From assembly GCF_036569345.1 (NCBI RefSeq), contig NZ_DATCQT010000067.1:3649-67648 (forward strand): a stretch of 64,000 nucleotides of DNA, read 5' to 3'. A model generated the notes under the pieces. That model was not told the origin of the DNA and made no database searches. It saw only the letters and a list, made by a program, of their open reading frames with translations. Origin of the DNA: Clostridium_AD sp036569345. Its GTDB lineage: Bacteria; Bacillota; Clostridia; Clostridiales; Clostridiaceae. Each line of letters opens with the position of its first letter. Within the stretch, counting starts at the first letter, position 1. Positions 8,532-16,800 of the stretch are shown in pieces. A program made the position numbers and the translations under genes.

Positions 8532-10613
8532 CTATTTCATTACTTCTATTATTTTTTCATAATTCTTCATAGCGAATGAATTATCATATACTTTAATTTC
8601 AATATTTTTAAGTTCTTCTATTAATCCAGGAATTTCATTTATATCATTTACAAATTTAATATAATTTAGATCTTTAAGCCAAGCATATGTATCTTTAACT
8701 TTATGATTATAATTTGCGATAACAATACAAGGTGTTGATGTAATTGCACAAAATACCATTCCATGTAACCTGTCAGTAATAACTACTTCAGCCTTTTTAA
8801 ATTGATCCCATTTTTTGTTTAATTGTTTTTCTCTTTGATTTACATTAATCATATATTCCAAAACTTGATTTTCGTTATTAATAAATTCAGCCACTGTATC
8901 TGTAATAATTATCTCGTCAAAATTGCTTTCTACCATATTTCTAATTTCATCTTTTTGCTTTAAAGATAAAACACCTTCTCTATCTTTTCTAAGGCTTAAT
9001 AGTGCACCTTTTCGCTCAAATATTGGATAAGTCTTATTTAAATACATAACAATATCTGGAGTTAAAATTACATTATTATTTGGAAAGGCCTTTTTCATTA
9101 TATTGTATGATGTACCTTCTCTTGCAATTAGAGTTAAGTTTTTATGTTTATTGTAAATCATTTTAGTTTTATCAAACTCTATTTTTCCATTTTCAGTGTC
9201 TTTAAAATAGATTGATTGTGGGAATAAAATAATCTTATTGTCTTTAAATTCAGAAATAATTTTTCTTCTGCCTTCTTCTTCCCAGTAATATTCGTCCCCA
9301 AGGTTTCCACCACCATGTAGAGCGAAAACATCATCTTTTTTAACATTCACTCTTAAACTTTTCAAATGGTTCATTAGATCTACTGTAGTGATTTCTATAA
9401 TTGTATGGTCCTTAAAATTATCTTCTAATATCTTATTTTCCGCATATACAATAGCTTGATCTCCCAAATTGCCGTGGTGCGGCGTTCCTATAAGAAAAAT
9501 GTTGTTTTTACCTCCATCTCTTTCATATAAATGATTTGTTTCTTTGTATCCTTTTTCATATTCTTTATGGTATTTCATTTTATTTATAACTCTTCCAGGA
9601 ATAATTGGTTTTACTAAATATTCAATTTTTGTCTTGCTAGACTTATGTTTAGGATAAATAGAAGAATATAAATTAGGATTTTTACTTATAAACATCAAAG
9701 ATAGCTTTTGTTTCAAACCCATTTCCTTACTATTTTTTAAATTAAGATTGTTCTCTTTTAATTTCTTTAAAATTTCATCTATTTGAACTGTATATTCATT
9801 TTTTTTGTAATCTAATAACAATATATCATTTAAACAGAACTGTATTCTATTAAATAATTGCTTGTCACACATTTCAGACAACTGTGGCTCTAATTTTTTT
9901 ATGTGTTCTAAACACTCGATGTTTGCTTTATAATAATCATATCTTTTGCTCGCATCATTTGTTCCACAAATACTGTCTTCTCTCATTAAATAATAATATT
10001 TAGGACTTTTTATATCCACAATCTTAGTTGATTTTGAAAATAATTTATAGGTAGTAAATATATCTTCGAAATACTTTCCTTCTGGATATCTAATATTCTC
10101 AAATAGTTCTTTTTTATAAAGTTTGTCCCATGCAAAATTCTTCATGCCACTATACTCATCAAGAACTAATTCTGCCAATGCTTCGCGTCTTGTAAATATT
10201 TGAGCTTTTTCACTATCTGAAATTGTTGTTATTCTATTTTCTTTAACAATATACCTACCGCAAACTGAAATATCAGCATTATATTCAATTAGAGCGTTAT
10301 ACAGTGAGTCATACATATCACTTTCAATCCAATCGTCCGAATCAATAAATCCTATATATTCACCCCTGGCAATATCAAGTCCTGCATTTCTTGCTGAACT
10401 TAATCCTCCATTTTTTTTATGTATTGTTTTTATTCTATTATCCTTTAATGAATATTCCTCACAAATACTTCCGCAATTATCAGGGGATCCATCATCAACA
10501 AGGATAACTTCAAGATTTTTATATGTTTGATTTAATATACTATCAACACAATTTCTAATATAATTCTCTACTTTATATATTGGTACTATAATTGAAATTA
10601 AGGGGTTGTGCAT
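8532..10613 (-). CDS. Fused family 2 glycosyltransferase and polysaccharide pyruvyltransferase
   Basis: The 693-residue protein has two enzymes in one chain. Residues about 1-330 form a GT2 domain, with SIIVPIYKVENYIRNCVDS, LVDDGSPDNCG and GFIDSDDWIE. Residues about 370-693 form a polysaccharide pyruvyltransferase (WcaK/CsaB-like) domain, with FLIGTPHHGNLGDQAIVYAE, ALHGGGNLGDEYYW and ITDRLHGMVFCAITSTP. The second domain would add a pyruvyl ketal from phosphoenolpyruvate to a sugar, giving an acidic polymer. The start at 10613 follows AAAGGAGATGATTTA. No stop or frame change separates the two halves, so this is one reading frame. The fusion suggests that the sugar is added and then pyruvylated by the same protein, which is an inference. 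Confidence 0.88.
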   Translation of the reverse strand: MHNPLISIIVPIYKVENYIRNCVDSILNQTYKNLEVILVDDGSPDNCGSICEEYSLKDNRIKTIHKKNGGLSSARNAGLDIARGEYIGFIDSDDWIESDMYDSLYNALIEYNADISVCGRYIVKENRITTISDSEKAQIFTRREALAELVLDEYSGMKNFAWDKLYKKELFENIRYPEGKYFEDIFTTYKLFSKSTKIVDIKSPKYYYLMREDSICGTNDASKRYDYYKANIECLEHIKKLEPQLSEMCDKQLFNRIQFCLNDILLLDYKKNEYTVQIDEILKKLKENNLNLKNSKEMGLKQKLSLMFISKNPNLYSSIYPKHKSSKTKIEYLVKPIIPGRVINKMKYHKEYEKGYKETNHLYERDGGKNNIFLIGTPHHGNLGDQAIVYAENKILEDNFKDHTIIEITTVDLMNHLKSLRVNVKKDDVFALHGGGNLGDEYYWEEEGRRKIISEFKDNKIILFPQSIYFKDTENGKIEFDKTKMIYNKHKNLTLIAREGTSYNIMKKAFPNNNVILTPDIVMYLNKTYPIFERKGALLSLRKDREGVLSLKQKDEIRNMVESNFDEIIITDTVAEFINNENQVLEYMINVNQREKQLNKKWDQFKKAEVVITDRLHGMVFCAITSTPCIVIANYNHKVKDTYAWLKDLNYIKFVNDINEIPGLIEELKNIEIKVYDNSFAMKNYEKIIEVMK

Positions 10614-10661
10614 TAAATCATCTCCTTTGGAGCTGCCACTCCTATCTCTTTAACTTAATGA

Positions 10662-11219
10662 TTAAAATATCACCTTCACAGCTGATAAACAGTCTGCATT
10701 TTTATCTTTTTCTGAAAGCAGCACATCCTCTATATTTTCAAGAGGCCATTCTATTCCTATATCGGGATCATTCCAAGCAATTCCGCCTTCAAACTCAGGG
10801 TGATATAAATTAGTACATTTATATACGAACTCTGCTTTATCTGAGGTTACAAGAAATCCATGAGCAAAACCCTCCGGTACATAGAACTGTCTTTTATTCT
10901 CTTCATTTAGTATTACGCCAAACCATTCACCATAAGTTTCAGAGTTTTTTCTAAAATCCACAGCTACATCAAATACTTCACCACTAAGAACTCTAACAAG
11001 TTTTCCTTGAGAATACTCCTTTTGAAAGTGTAGTCCCCTAAGTACTCCTTTTTTCGATTTAGATTGATTATCTTGAACAAACACCATATCGAGGCCAGCT
11101 TCTTTAAACTCTTCATAGTTATAAGTTTCCATAAAATATCCTCTGTCGTCTCCAAAAACCGTAGGCTCTATTATATATAAATCTTTTATTTTCGTATTTA
11201 TAAATTTAAATTTTTTCAT
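10662..11219 (-). CDS. rfbC: dTDP-4-dehydrorhamnose 3,5-epimerase
   Basis: The 185-residue cupin-fold epimerase has IIEPTVFGDDRGYFMETYN near residues 16-34 and LRGLHFQKEYSQGKLV. The latter contains the catalytic His. FYVPEGFAHGFLV marks the C-terminal half of the barrel. It converts dTDP-4-keto-6-deoxyglucose to the L-rhamno form. I chose the ATG at 11219, which gives the family's normal N-terminus. A longer frame to 11282 would sit inside rfbB. The start overlaps the end of rfbB by 14 bases, and AAGGAG lies 12 bases upstream. With rfbA and rfbB it makes three of the four steps to dTDP-L-rhamnose. The fourth enzyme, rfbD, is not in this operon. Confidence 0.93.
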   Translation of the reverse strand: MKKFKFINTKIKDLYIIEPTVFGDDRGYFMETYNYEEFKEAGLDMVFVQDNQSKSKKGVLRGLHFQKEYSQGKLVRVLSGEVFDVAVDFRKNSETYGEWFGVILNEENKRQFYVPEGFAHGFLVTSDKAEFVYKCTNLYHPEFEGGIAWNDPDIGIEWPLENIEDVLLSEKDKNADCLSAVKVIF

Positions 11220-12282
11220 TATATTTTTGTTCTCCTTCATACATCTTTTTATAGTATTTTTGATATTCTCCTGTGGTAACATTCTCCATCCACTTTCTAT
11301 TATCCAGATACCATTGAATAGTATTTTTTATTCCTACTTCAAAAGTTGTTTCAGGATACCAACCGAGTTCATCTTTTATCTTACTCGGATCTATTCCATA
11401 TCTTCTATCGTGACCTTTTCTATCTTCAACATGTTTAATTAACTCTTCTGTTATTTCTTTATCTACATTTTCATTTAAATAAGAAATAATACTATTAACT
11501 ATTAGAATATTTGTTTTCTCATTATGACCACCAACATTATAAACTTCTCCCGGACGTCCACCACCTAATACCATGTCGATAGCTTTGCAATGATCTTCTA
11601 CATATAACCAGTCTCTTATATTCATTCCATCTCCATATACAGGTAAATCCGCGTGTTTCAAGCAATTGTTTATTAGAAGAGGTATAAGTTTTTCTGGAAA
11701 CTGATATGGTCCGTAATTATTTGAACATCTAGTTATATTCATTGGCATTTTGTATGTATCAAAGTATGCTTTTACCATCAAGTCACTAGCGGCTTTTGAT
11801 GAAGCATACGGACTATGTGAATCTATAGGAGTTGTTTCTATAAAATAACCGGTATCACCCAGTGATCCATATACCTCATCAGTAGACACTTGAAGGAATT
11901 TTACATCTTTCTTAAAGCCATTTTCGATCTCCCATGCATTTTTAGCATTGTTTAAAAGATTTACTGTTCCAAGCACATTTGTTTGAACAAATATCTCGGG
12001 GTCTTTTATGCTTCTATCCACATGTGACTCAGCAGCAAAGTTTATAACATAATTAATATCATATTCTTTGAATAACTTTTCTACTAATTCTTTATCACAT
12101 ATGTCTCCTTGAATAAAGATGTGATTTGGATTATTTTCAATCTCTCTAAGGTTTTCCAAATTTCCTGCATAAGTTAGCTTATCTAAATTCACTATTCTAA
12201 CATTCGAATATTTCTTTAAAATGTATAAAACAAAATTTGATCCTATAAATCCCGCTCCGCCTGTTACTAAATAAGTTTTCAT
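11206..12282 (-). CDS. rfbB: dTDP-glucose 4,6-dehydratase
   Basis: The 358-residue extended short-chain dehydrogenase removes water from dTDP-glucose. The NAD-binding VTGGAGFIGSNFVLYIL is at residues 6-22. STDEVYGSLGD carries the catalytic Asp-Glu pair, and SPYASSKAASDLMVKAY carries the Tyr-x3-Lys of the active site. DRKGHDRRYGID is the usual C-terminal substrate region. The start at 12282 has GGAGG seven bases upstream. The stop overlaps rfbC. Length and motifs agree with intact RfbB. Confidence 0.95.
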   Translation of the reverse strand: MKTYLVTGGAGFIGSNFVLYILKKYSNVRIVNLDKLTYAGNLENLREIENNPNHIFIQGDICDKELVEKLFKEYDINYVINFAAESHVDRSIKDPEIFVQTNVLGTVNLLNNAKNAWEIENGFKKDVKFLQVSTDEVYGSLGDTGYFIETTPIDSHSPYASSKAASDLMVKAYFDTYKMPMNITRCSNNYGPYQFPEKLIPLLINNCLKHADLPVYGDGMNIRDWLYVEDHCKAIDMVLGGGRPGEVYNVGGHNEKTNILIVNSIISYLNENVDKEITEELIKHVEDRKGHDRRYGIDPSKIKDELGWYPETTFEVGIKNTIQWYLDNRKWMENVTTGEYQKYYKKMYEGEQKYNEKI

Positions 12283-12363
12283 TTTATTCCTCCAAACTTT
12301 ATATCTTTTGATTTAATATCTTCATATTTTTACCTCTGATTTTTATAACTTAAAATGTTATAA

Positions 12364-13278
12364 CTACAGACTAGCGGCCACTTCTTTTAATGCCTCTTTA
12401 TTAGCTTTTTTATATTCCATAGCAATATCCATTAAATAAGTTCCATAACCAGTCTTTAAAAGTGGTAAAGCTAATATTTTAAGTTGCTTCATAGTTATCC
12501 AACCACTTCTATATGAAATTTCTTCAAGGCAGGCAATATACGTACCTTGAGTACTCTGCACTGCTTCTACAAAATTTGAAGCCTTTAGCATAGAAGCATG
12601 AGTTCCTGTATCAAGCCAAGCAAGTCCACGTCCAAGTAGATTTACCTTAAGTTTTCCATCATCCATGTAAATTCTATTTAAATCGGTAATTTCAAGTTCT
12701 CCTCGTTTTGAAGGTTTCAATTTTTTAACTTTGTCTACAACAGTGTTATCATAAAAATATAATCCTGGAATAGCATACTCCGATTTTGGATTCTCAGGTT
12801 TTTCTTCCAGTGAAATTACATTTCCATCTTCATCAAACTCAACAACTCCAAATGAATTTGGATCTTTAACATGATAACCAAAGATGACAGCACCATCCTC
12901 AAGATTCGCAGCTTTGCTAAGACTCTGTGAAAAACTTTGTCCCCAAAACAAATTATCTCCAAGTATCATGGCAACATTATCATCGCCAATAAAATTTTCT
13001 CCAATTATAAAGGCCTCAGCTAATCCATTTGGCGATTCTTGAACAGCATATTCTATTTTAAGTCCCAATTCACTGCCATCTTTAAATAGTTCCTCAAAGC
13101 CTGGCAAATCTCTTGGTGTTGAAATTATTAATATTTCTCTTATACCCGCTAACATTAAGACGGACATAGGATAATAGATCATTGGCTTGTCATATATTGG
13201 TACCATCTGTTTTGATGTTGCTTTTGTAACTGGATAAAGCCTCGTGCCTGACCCTCCTGCTAATATAATACCTTTCAT
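12364..13278 (-). CDS. rfbA: Glucose-1-phosphate thymidylyltransferase
   Basis: The 304-residue nucleotidyltransferase makes dTDP-glucose from dTTP and glucose-1-phosphate. The N-terminal MKGIILAGGSGTRLYPVTKA is the nucleotide loop, followed by KQMVPIYDKPMIYYPMSVLM. GDNLFWG and EKPENPKSEYAIPGLYFYD carry metal and sugar contacts. I chose the ATG at 13278, with GGAGG nine bases upstream. The 30 residues of the longer frame (to 13368) are unlike any RfbA N-terminus and cross a hairpin at 13321-13355. It is followed by rfbB after 81 bases. Confidence 0.94.
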   Translation of the reverse strand: MKGIILAGGSGTRLYPVTKATSKQMVPIYDKPMIYYPMSVLMLAGIREILIISTPRDLPGFEELFKDGSELGLKIEYAVQESPNGLAEAFIIGENFIGDDNVAMILGDNLFWGQSFSQSLSKAANLEDGAVIFGYHVKDPNSFGVVEFDEDGNVISLEEKPENPKSEYAIPGLYFYDNTVVDKVKKLKPSKRGELEITDLNRIYMDDGKLKVNLLGRGLAWLDTGTHASMLKASNFVEAVQSTQGTYIACLEEISYRSGWITMKQLKILALPLLKTGYGTYLMDIAMEYKKANKEALKEVAASL

Positions 13279-13317
13279 AACCATATTCCTCCATTTCATA
13301 AAAAAAATAACGATTAA

Positions 13318-13357
13318 CTTGAAATATGGGCATAAATATTTATGCTCATATTTTTTC
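13318..13357. repeat. Long imperfect palindrome upstream of rfbA
   Basis: The arms AAATATGGGCATAAA and TTTATGCTCATATTT face each other, with flanking TTGAA and TTCAA also complementary. This gives a stem of about 15 base pairs with one G-A change. It lies in the 190-base gap between the sugar-phosphate transferase and rfbA. On the minus strand, where the operon is read, no U-run follows, so it is not a clear terminator. RNA processing, partial attenuation or a protein site are all possible. Confidence 0.55.
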
Positions 13358-13468
13358 AAAGCTCCCAAGCTTCATCTCTTATTAATTTTTGATTTTTAAT
13401 TTCAAATTGAAATTCTTTCCAACTTGAATCTGTTTTACTAATATAATTCATATTACTTAGTAACTTCC

Positions 13469-14137
13469 CTACCTTGCTCCCTCATCTCCAAACAGTACCC
13501 CTACTGTCTGAAAAATAAGACTTATATCTATCCATGTATTTCTTTCTTCTATGTACGCAACATCCATTTTCATCCATTCTTTAAAACTAATATCACTTCT
13601 ACCTCTAACCTGCCAATAACAAGTTAATCCTGGTTTTGCAATTAATCTTTGTTTTTGAAAAGATGTAAACTGTACTACTTCTTTTGGCAGACTTGGTCTT
13701 GGACCTACCAAGGACATGTCCCCTTTTAATATGTTAAAAAGTTGTGGGAGTTCATCTATGCTTGTCTTACGTATGAACTTACCAATTTTAGTTATTCTAG
13801 GATCATCTTTCATTTTAAACATAGGTCCTGACATCTCGTTTTCATCTTTAAGTTTACCTAAAAGACCTTCCGCATTTGAACACATAGACCTGAATTTGTA
13901 CATTATAAATTTGCTACCATCTCGACCTACCCTATCCTGAGCAAATAAAACTGGTCCCTTTGAATCGAGCTTTATCCAAATAGCTACAATAATCATCACA
14001 GGACTTATTAATATTAGTCCGCTTAGTGCTCCAATAATATCAATTATTCTTTTGATGATAAAATATCCTAAACTTTTCTTATATTCACAAGCACCCTCTA
14101 CCGGTATAACGCTTGAATTTGTTCTTGTTTCTTGCAT
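13469..14137 (-). CDS. Undecaprenyl-phosphate sugar-phosphate transferase (initiating enzyme, WcaJ/PglC type)
   Basis: The 222-residue protein has one hydrophobic helix near residues 32-53 (IIGALSGLILISPVMIIVAI). The cytosolic catalytic core follows: GPVLFAQDRVGRDGSKFIMY, KFRSM, DDPRITKIGKFIRKTSIDEL and LVGPRPS. These are the signature blocks of monotopic phosphoglycosyl transferases, which start repeat-unit assembly by moving a sugar-1-phosphate onto undecaprenyl phosphate. The start at 14137 follows AAGGAGG with eight bases between. It lacks the long multi-helix N-terminal region of WbaP or full WcaJ, so it is the short form common in Firmicutes. The sugar (glucose or galactose) is not determined. 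Confidence 0.9.
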   Translation of the reverse strand: MQETRTNSSVIPVEGACEYKKSLGYFIIKRIIDIIGALSGLILISPVMIIVAIWIKLDSKGPVLFAQDRVGRDGSKFIMYKFRSMCSNAEGLLGKLKDENEMSGPMFKMKDDPRITKIGKFIRKTSIDELPQLFNILKGDMSLVGPRPSLPKEVVQFTSFQKQRLIAKPGLTCYWQVRGRSDISFKEWMKMDVAYIEERNTWIDISLIFQTVGVLFGDEGAR

Positions 14138-14273
14138 CTATATTTCCTCCTTTTTTATAAGGTATTCTAATTTTTATACCCTATCCTTCACTGCCCACCC
14201 ATAAATTTAACGACTTATTTCTTTAATTCTAATAAATTTTCTCAGTAATCCTTCCGATGAATTAATTATAAAA

Positions 14274-15050
14274 TTAATAAATATAGAAGAACAAAGACTT
14301 AAAACAGCTAGCCAGATTAAAATCAATATAGATAATCAAGGCAAGAATACAAATCTTTGAAAGTAATAAAAGCAGAAGAAAGTATGAGTTAACCATATAT
14401 TTGTGGAATATTATATCATTATAAAAAAAATTCTTTTTTAGAAATAATAATTGGGGTCTTTTGATTACTATTATTTCCACAACAATAGATATAATATAGA
14501 AACCTAACGATGTGGCAAATGAAGAAATAATACCACCTTTTAATAATTTCTTTATAAGTGGAAACAGCAATAATAATTCTATGTACAATCTTACAAACCA
14601 CCACTCATAATTATAAGAAGAACTTAAAGTTAAAAAATTCGCTATAAATTCAACTATATTAAGGTGATAACCTGTATTACCTCTAAACCATATTAGACCA
14701 ATTGGGACGAATATAATAAAAACCGCCCAATAGTTTATTAAAAACTTCATCATTTTCTTAATTGAATCTCTAATTGTAAATTTGTCTTTTCTCTGCGAGC
14801 TTATACATAATCCGTATCCACTTAAGAATAGATACATTGCTACACATATCTTTGCAAAACCACCTAAGAAAAATTCAATACTTGTATTTTGATAAAGACT
14901 AAAGTTCCAAAAAGGCACGATAGAAATATAAGATACCTCTTGTATTCTATCTGGAAAAGCAAATAAATGATGAATCATCATTAGGGTAATTGCAACACCT
15001 TTTGCTATTTGAGTATGTAATTTTGTAAACTCATAGCTCTCACTCTGCAC
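14274..15050 (-). CDS. Acyltransferase-3 family membrane protein, probably frameshifted
   Basis: The 258-residue membrane protein resembles OafA-type acyltransferases that O-acetylate polysaccharides. The first helix carries GVAITLMMIHHLFAF with the conserved His pair, followed by FLSGYGL and NYEWWFVRLYIELLLLFPL. Such proteins usually have about 340-380 residues and ten helices, so this one is short. The open frame ends in DFNLASCFKSLFFYIY. A shift of one base near 14300-14320 opens a frame that reads a hydrophobic helix and a basic tail (SSEGLLRKFIRIKEISR) to a stop at 14207-14209. That looks like the true C-terminus. The start is GTG at 15048-15050, overlapping the galU stop by 11 bases, with a weak upstream signal. 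The gene is likely inactive or in decay unless the frame change is a sequencing error. Confidence 0.65.
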   Translation of the reverse strand: MQSESYEFTKLHTQIAKGVAITLMMIHHLFAFPDRIQEVSYISIVPFWNFSLYQNTSIEFFLGGFAKICVAMYLFLSGYGLCISSQRKDKFTIRDSIKKMMKFLINYWAVFIIFVPIGLIWFRGNTGYHLNIVEFIANFLTLSSSYNYEWWFVRLYIELLLLFPLIKKLLKGGIISSFATSLGFYIISIVVEIIVIKRPQLLFLKKNFFYNDIIFHKYMVNSYFLLLLLLSKICILALIIYIDFNLASCFKSLFFYIY

Positions 15051-15948
15051 AAGCTACTTCTTCATAAAGGCTGCTAAAGTTTTCATTGTTTTTTAAAGTT
15101 TGAAGATACTTCATAAATGGAATTTTTAACTCATCTCTTTTTAAGGCAAACTCTACTGTAGCTTCTAGAAAGCCTAATTTATCTCCAACATCATATCTAC
15201 GTCCTTCAAATATGTACGCATACATATCTTGCTGTGCTATTAATGTCTTTAATGCATCAGTTAATTGAATCTCTCCGCCTTTACCAGGTTTAGTATTATC
15301 CAATATATCAAATATCTCAGGAGTTATTATATATCTACCAAGTATAGCGATGTTTGAAGGTGCTACATCAACTCCAGGTTTTTCAACAAGATTATTTACT
15401 TTGTATACTTTATCACTAATTTGAATTCCATCAACTATTCCATATTTATCGACATTTTCCTTAGGTACTTCTTGAACACCTAAAATTGACGTTCCTTTTT
15501 CCTCAAAACAATCCATAAGTTGCTTTAAACATGGGATTTTTGCATCAACTATATCATCACCTAGCATAACAGCAAAAGGTTCATTTCCTACAAAAGCTCT
15601 TGCACAATTAATAGCATGTCCAAGTCCTTTCGGTTCTTTTTGTCTTATAAAATGTATATTTACCATGTTTGATATATCTCTAACCTGTTTTAAAAGGTTA
15701 TCTTTATGTTTATTTTCTAGTTCTAACTCAAGTTCTACTGATTTATCAAAGTGATCTTCAATAGATTTTTTGTTTCTTCCCGTAATAATTAATATTTCTT
15801 CTATACCAGATGCAATAGCTTCTTCTATAATATATTGCATAGTAGGCTTATCAACTATAGGTAGCATTTCTTTAGGTAGTGCCTTTGTAGCTGGTAAAAA
15901 CCTTGTTCCAAGTCCTGCTGCTGGTATAATAGCTTTTTTAATTCTCAT
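15040..15948 (-). CDS. galU: UTP-glucose-1-phosphate uridylyltransferase
   Basis: The 302-residue enzyme makes UDP-glucose. The N-terminal KKAIIPAAGLGTRFLPATKA is the nucleotide-binding loop, and KEMLPIVDKPTMQYIIEEAI follows. Also visible are FAVMLGDDIVD (metal-binding Asp) and LVEKPGVD. The start at 15948 has GAGGAG eight bases upstream. It is the first gene of the polysaccharide operon and supplies UDP-glucose, and UDP-galactose through an epimerase elsewhere. A leader of about 450 bases separates it from the candidate promoter at 16411-16439. Confidence 0.95.
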   Translation of the reverse strand: MRIKKAIIPAAGLGTRFLPATKALPKEMLPIVDKPTMQYIIEEAIASGIEEILIITGRNKKSIEDHFDKSVELELELENKHKDNLLKQVRDISNMVNIHFIRQKEPKGLGHAINCARAFVGNEPFAVMLGDDIVDAKIPCLKQLMDCFEEKGTSILGVQEVPKENVDKYGIVDGIQISDKVYKVNNLVEKPGVDVAPSNIAILGRYIITPEIFDILDNTKPGKGGEIQLTDALKTLIAQQDMYAYIFEGRRYDVGDKLGFLEATVEFALKRDELKIPFMKYLQTLKNNENFSSLYEEVACAE

Positions 15949-16085
15949 TTATACATCTCCTCAAATTTGGGTCAAGAACGATCCCGTCCTTCAATATATT
16001 GAATTCTTTATTAATTTACACACTTAGAAAAATTTTAATAAAATGTAGTTTTATCTCAATATTTTTTTAAAAATATTTTTCCTTC

Positions 16086-16124
16086 TAAAATGTAAGATTT
16101 GATCAGTTGATCATTTTACATTTA
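16086..16124 (-). repeat. Stem-loop in the galU leader
   Basis: On the minus strand TAAATGTAA pairs with TTACATTTA, and the inner TGATCA-AC-TGATCA is itself a palindrome. Together they give a stem of about 16-18 base pairs with one bulge. It lies about 140 bases upstream of galU inside the inferred transcript. There is no U-run directly after it, so it may be a protein or RNA regulatory site rather than a terminator. Confidence 0.5.
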
Positions 16125-16410
16125 TCAACATATTATGATTTCCTGATATTTTATATGTATTAAAACGTATGTTTTCATTTTAATTTTTCTATGTAATTGG
16201 TTGTAATTAGTAATTGTATTAAGTAGAATTTCTTTTTTCCTCTGCTAAAGTATAACATAATAGTGCAAATTTTATGTTAAGATTCCATTAAGCTTGCATT
16301 AATGTAGCATTGATTTTGACATAAAAGTATCTTTTTTTCTCTTTTTTACATGCTTTTTAAATGGATCTTACATATTTTTCTTTTTAAACTTTAATTGAAA
16401 CCACTTTTGC

Positions 16411-16439
16411 ATAATAGCTGCAATTAAAACCATTGTCAG
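16411..16439 (-). promoter_or_regulatory. Candidate sigma-A promoter of the exopolysaccharide operon
   Basis: Read on the minus strand, CTGACA (16434-16439) is followed after exactly 17 bases by TATTAT (16411-16416). Each hexamer differs from consensus by one base. No gene lies between this site and galU, so transcription would start near 16404 and give a leader of about 450 bases. Confidence 0.6.
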
Positions 16440-16547
16440 CACAGATGTATACTGGTATAACACATTCCATATTATTATCCTATATCAAAAATGAATTTTA
16501 CATACATTAATTTAACTTGCTTTTAAAACCCTTTACATCTCCACGCA

Positions 16548-16588
16548 AAAAAAAATCAAAAGTTTTTACATAAATCTTTTGATTTTTT
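16548..16588 (-). terminator. Intrinsic terminator downstream of the YihY-family gene
   Basis: The arms AAAAAATCAAAAG and CTTTTGATTTTTT pair around a 13-base loop. On the minus strand the stem runs into nine T residues. It separates the YihY-family transcript from the polysaccharide operon promoter and may also work on the plus strand. Confidence 0.75.
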
Positions 16589-16800
16589 ATAAATACATTA
16601 AATTAATTTCCTTTATTTTCATGGCAATTACTGATTAAATATGGAAATTTTGCTTATTTTCCCTTAATAGTGTCTATAAATAATACTTAAATTTCATTTA
16701 TAAATTCCGCATTTATGAATATAAACATTTTGTAAACTTGCAAATATAGTAAAGTAGTTAATATTTTTTATGATGATTCAGCATTTAGGATACTTAACAC

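Larger units (their letters stand above)
15949..16800. other. Long intergenic region holding the operon promoter, leader and a terminator
   Basis: These 852 bases hold no supportable gene. From right to left they contain a terminator for the YihY-family gene (16548-16588), a minus-strand promoter (16411-16439) and a long AT-rich leader to galU. In the leader, 16086-16124 forms a long stem-loop (arms TAAATGTAA and TTACATTTTA around two TGATCA copies). No known riboswitch class is recognised by eye. Confidence 0.7.

Noticed and set aside
13279..13368. Thirty extra residues on rfbA
   Set aside because: They match no RfbA protein, lack a ribosome binding site and cross a palindrome.
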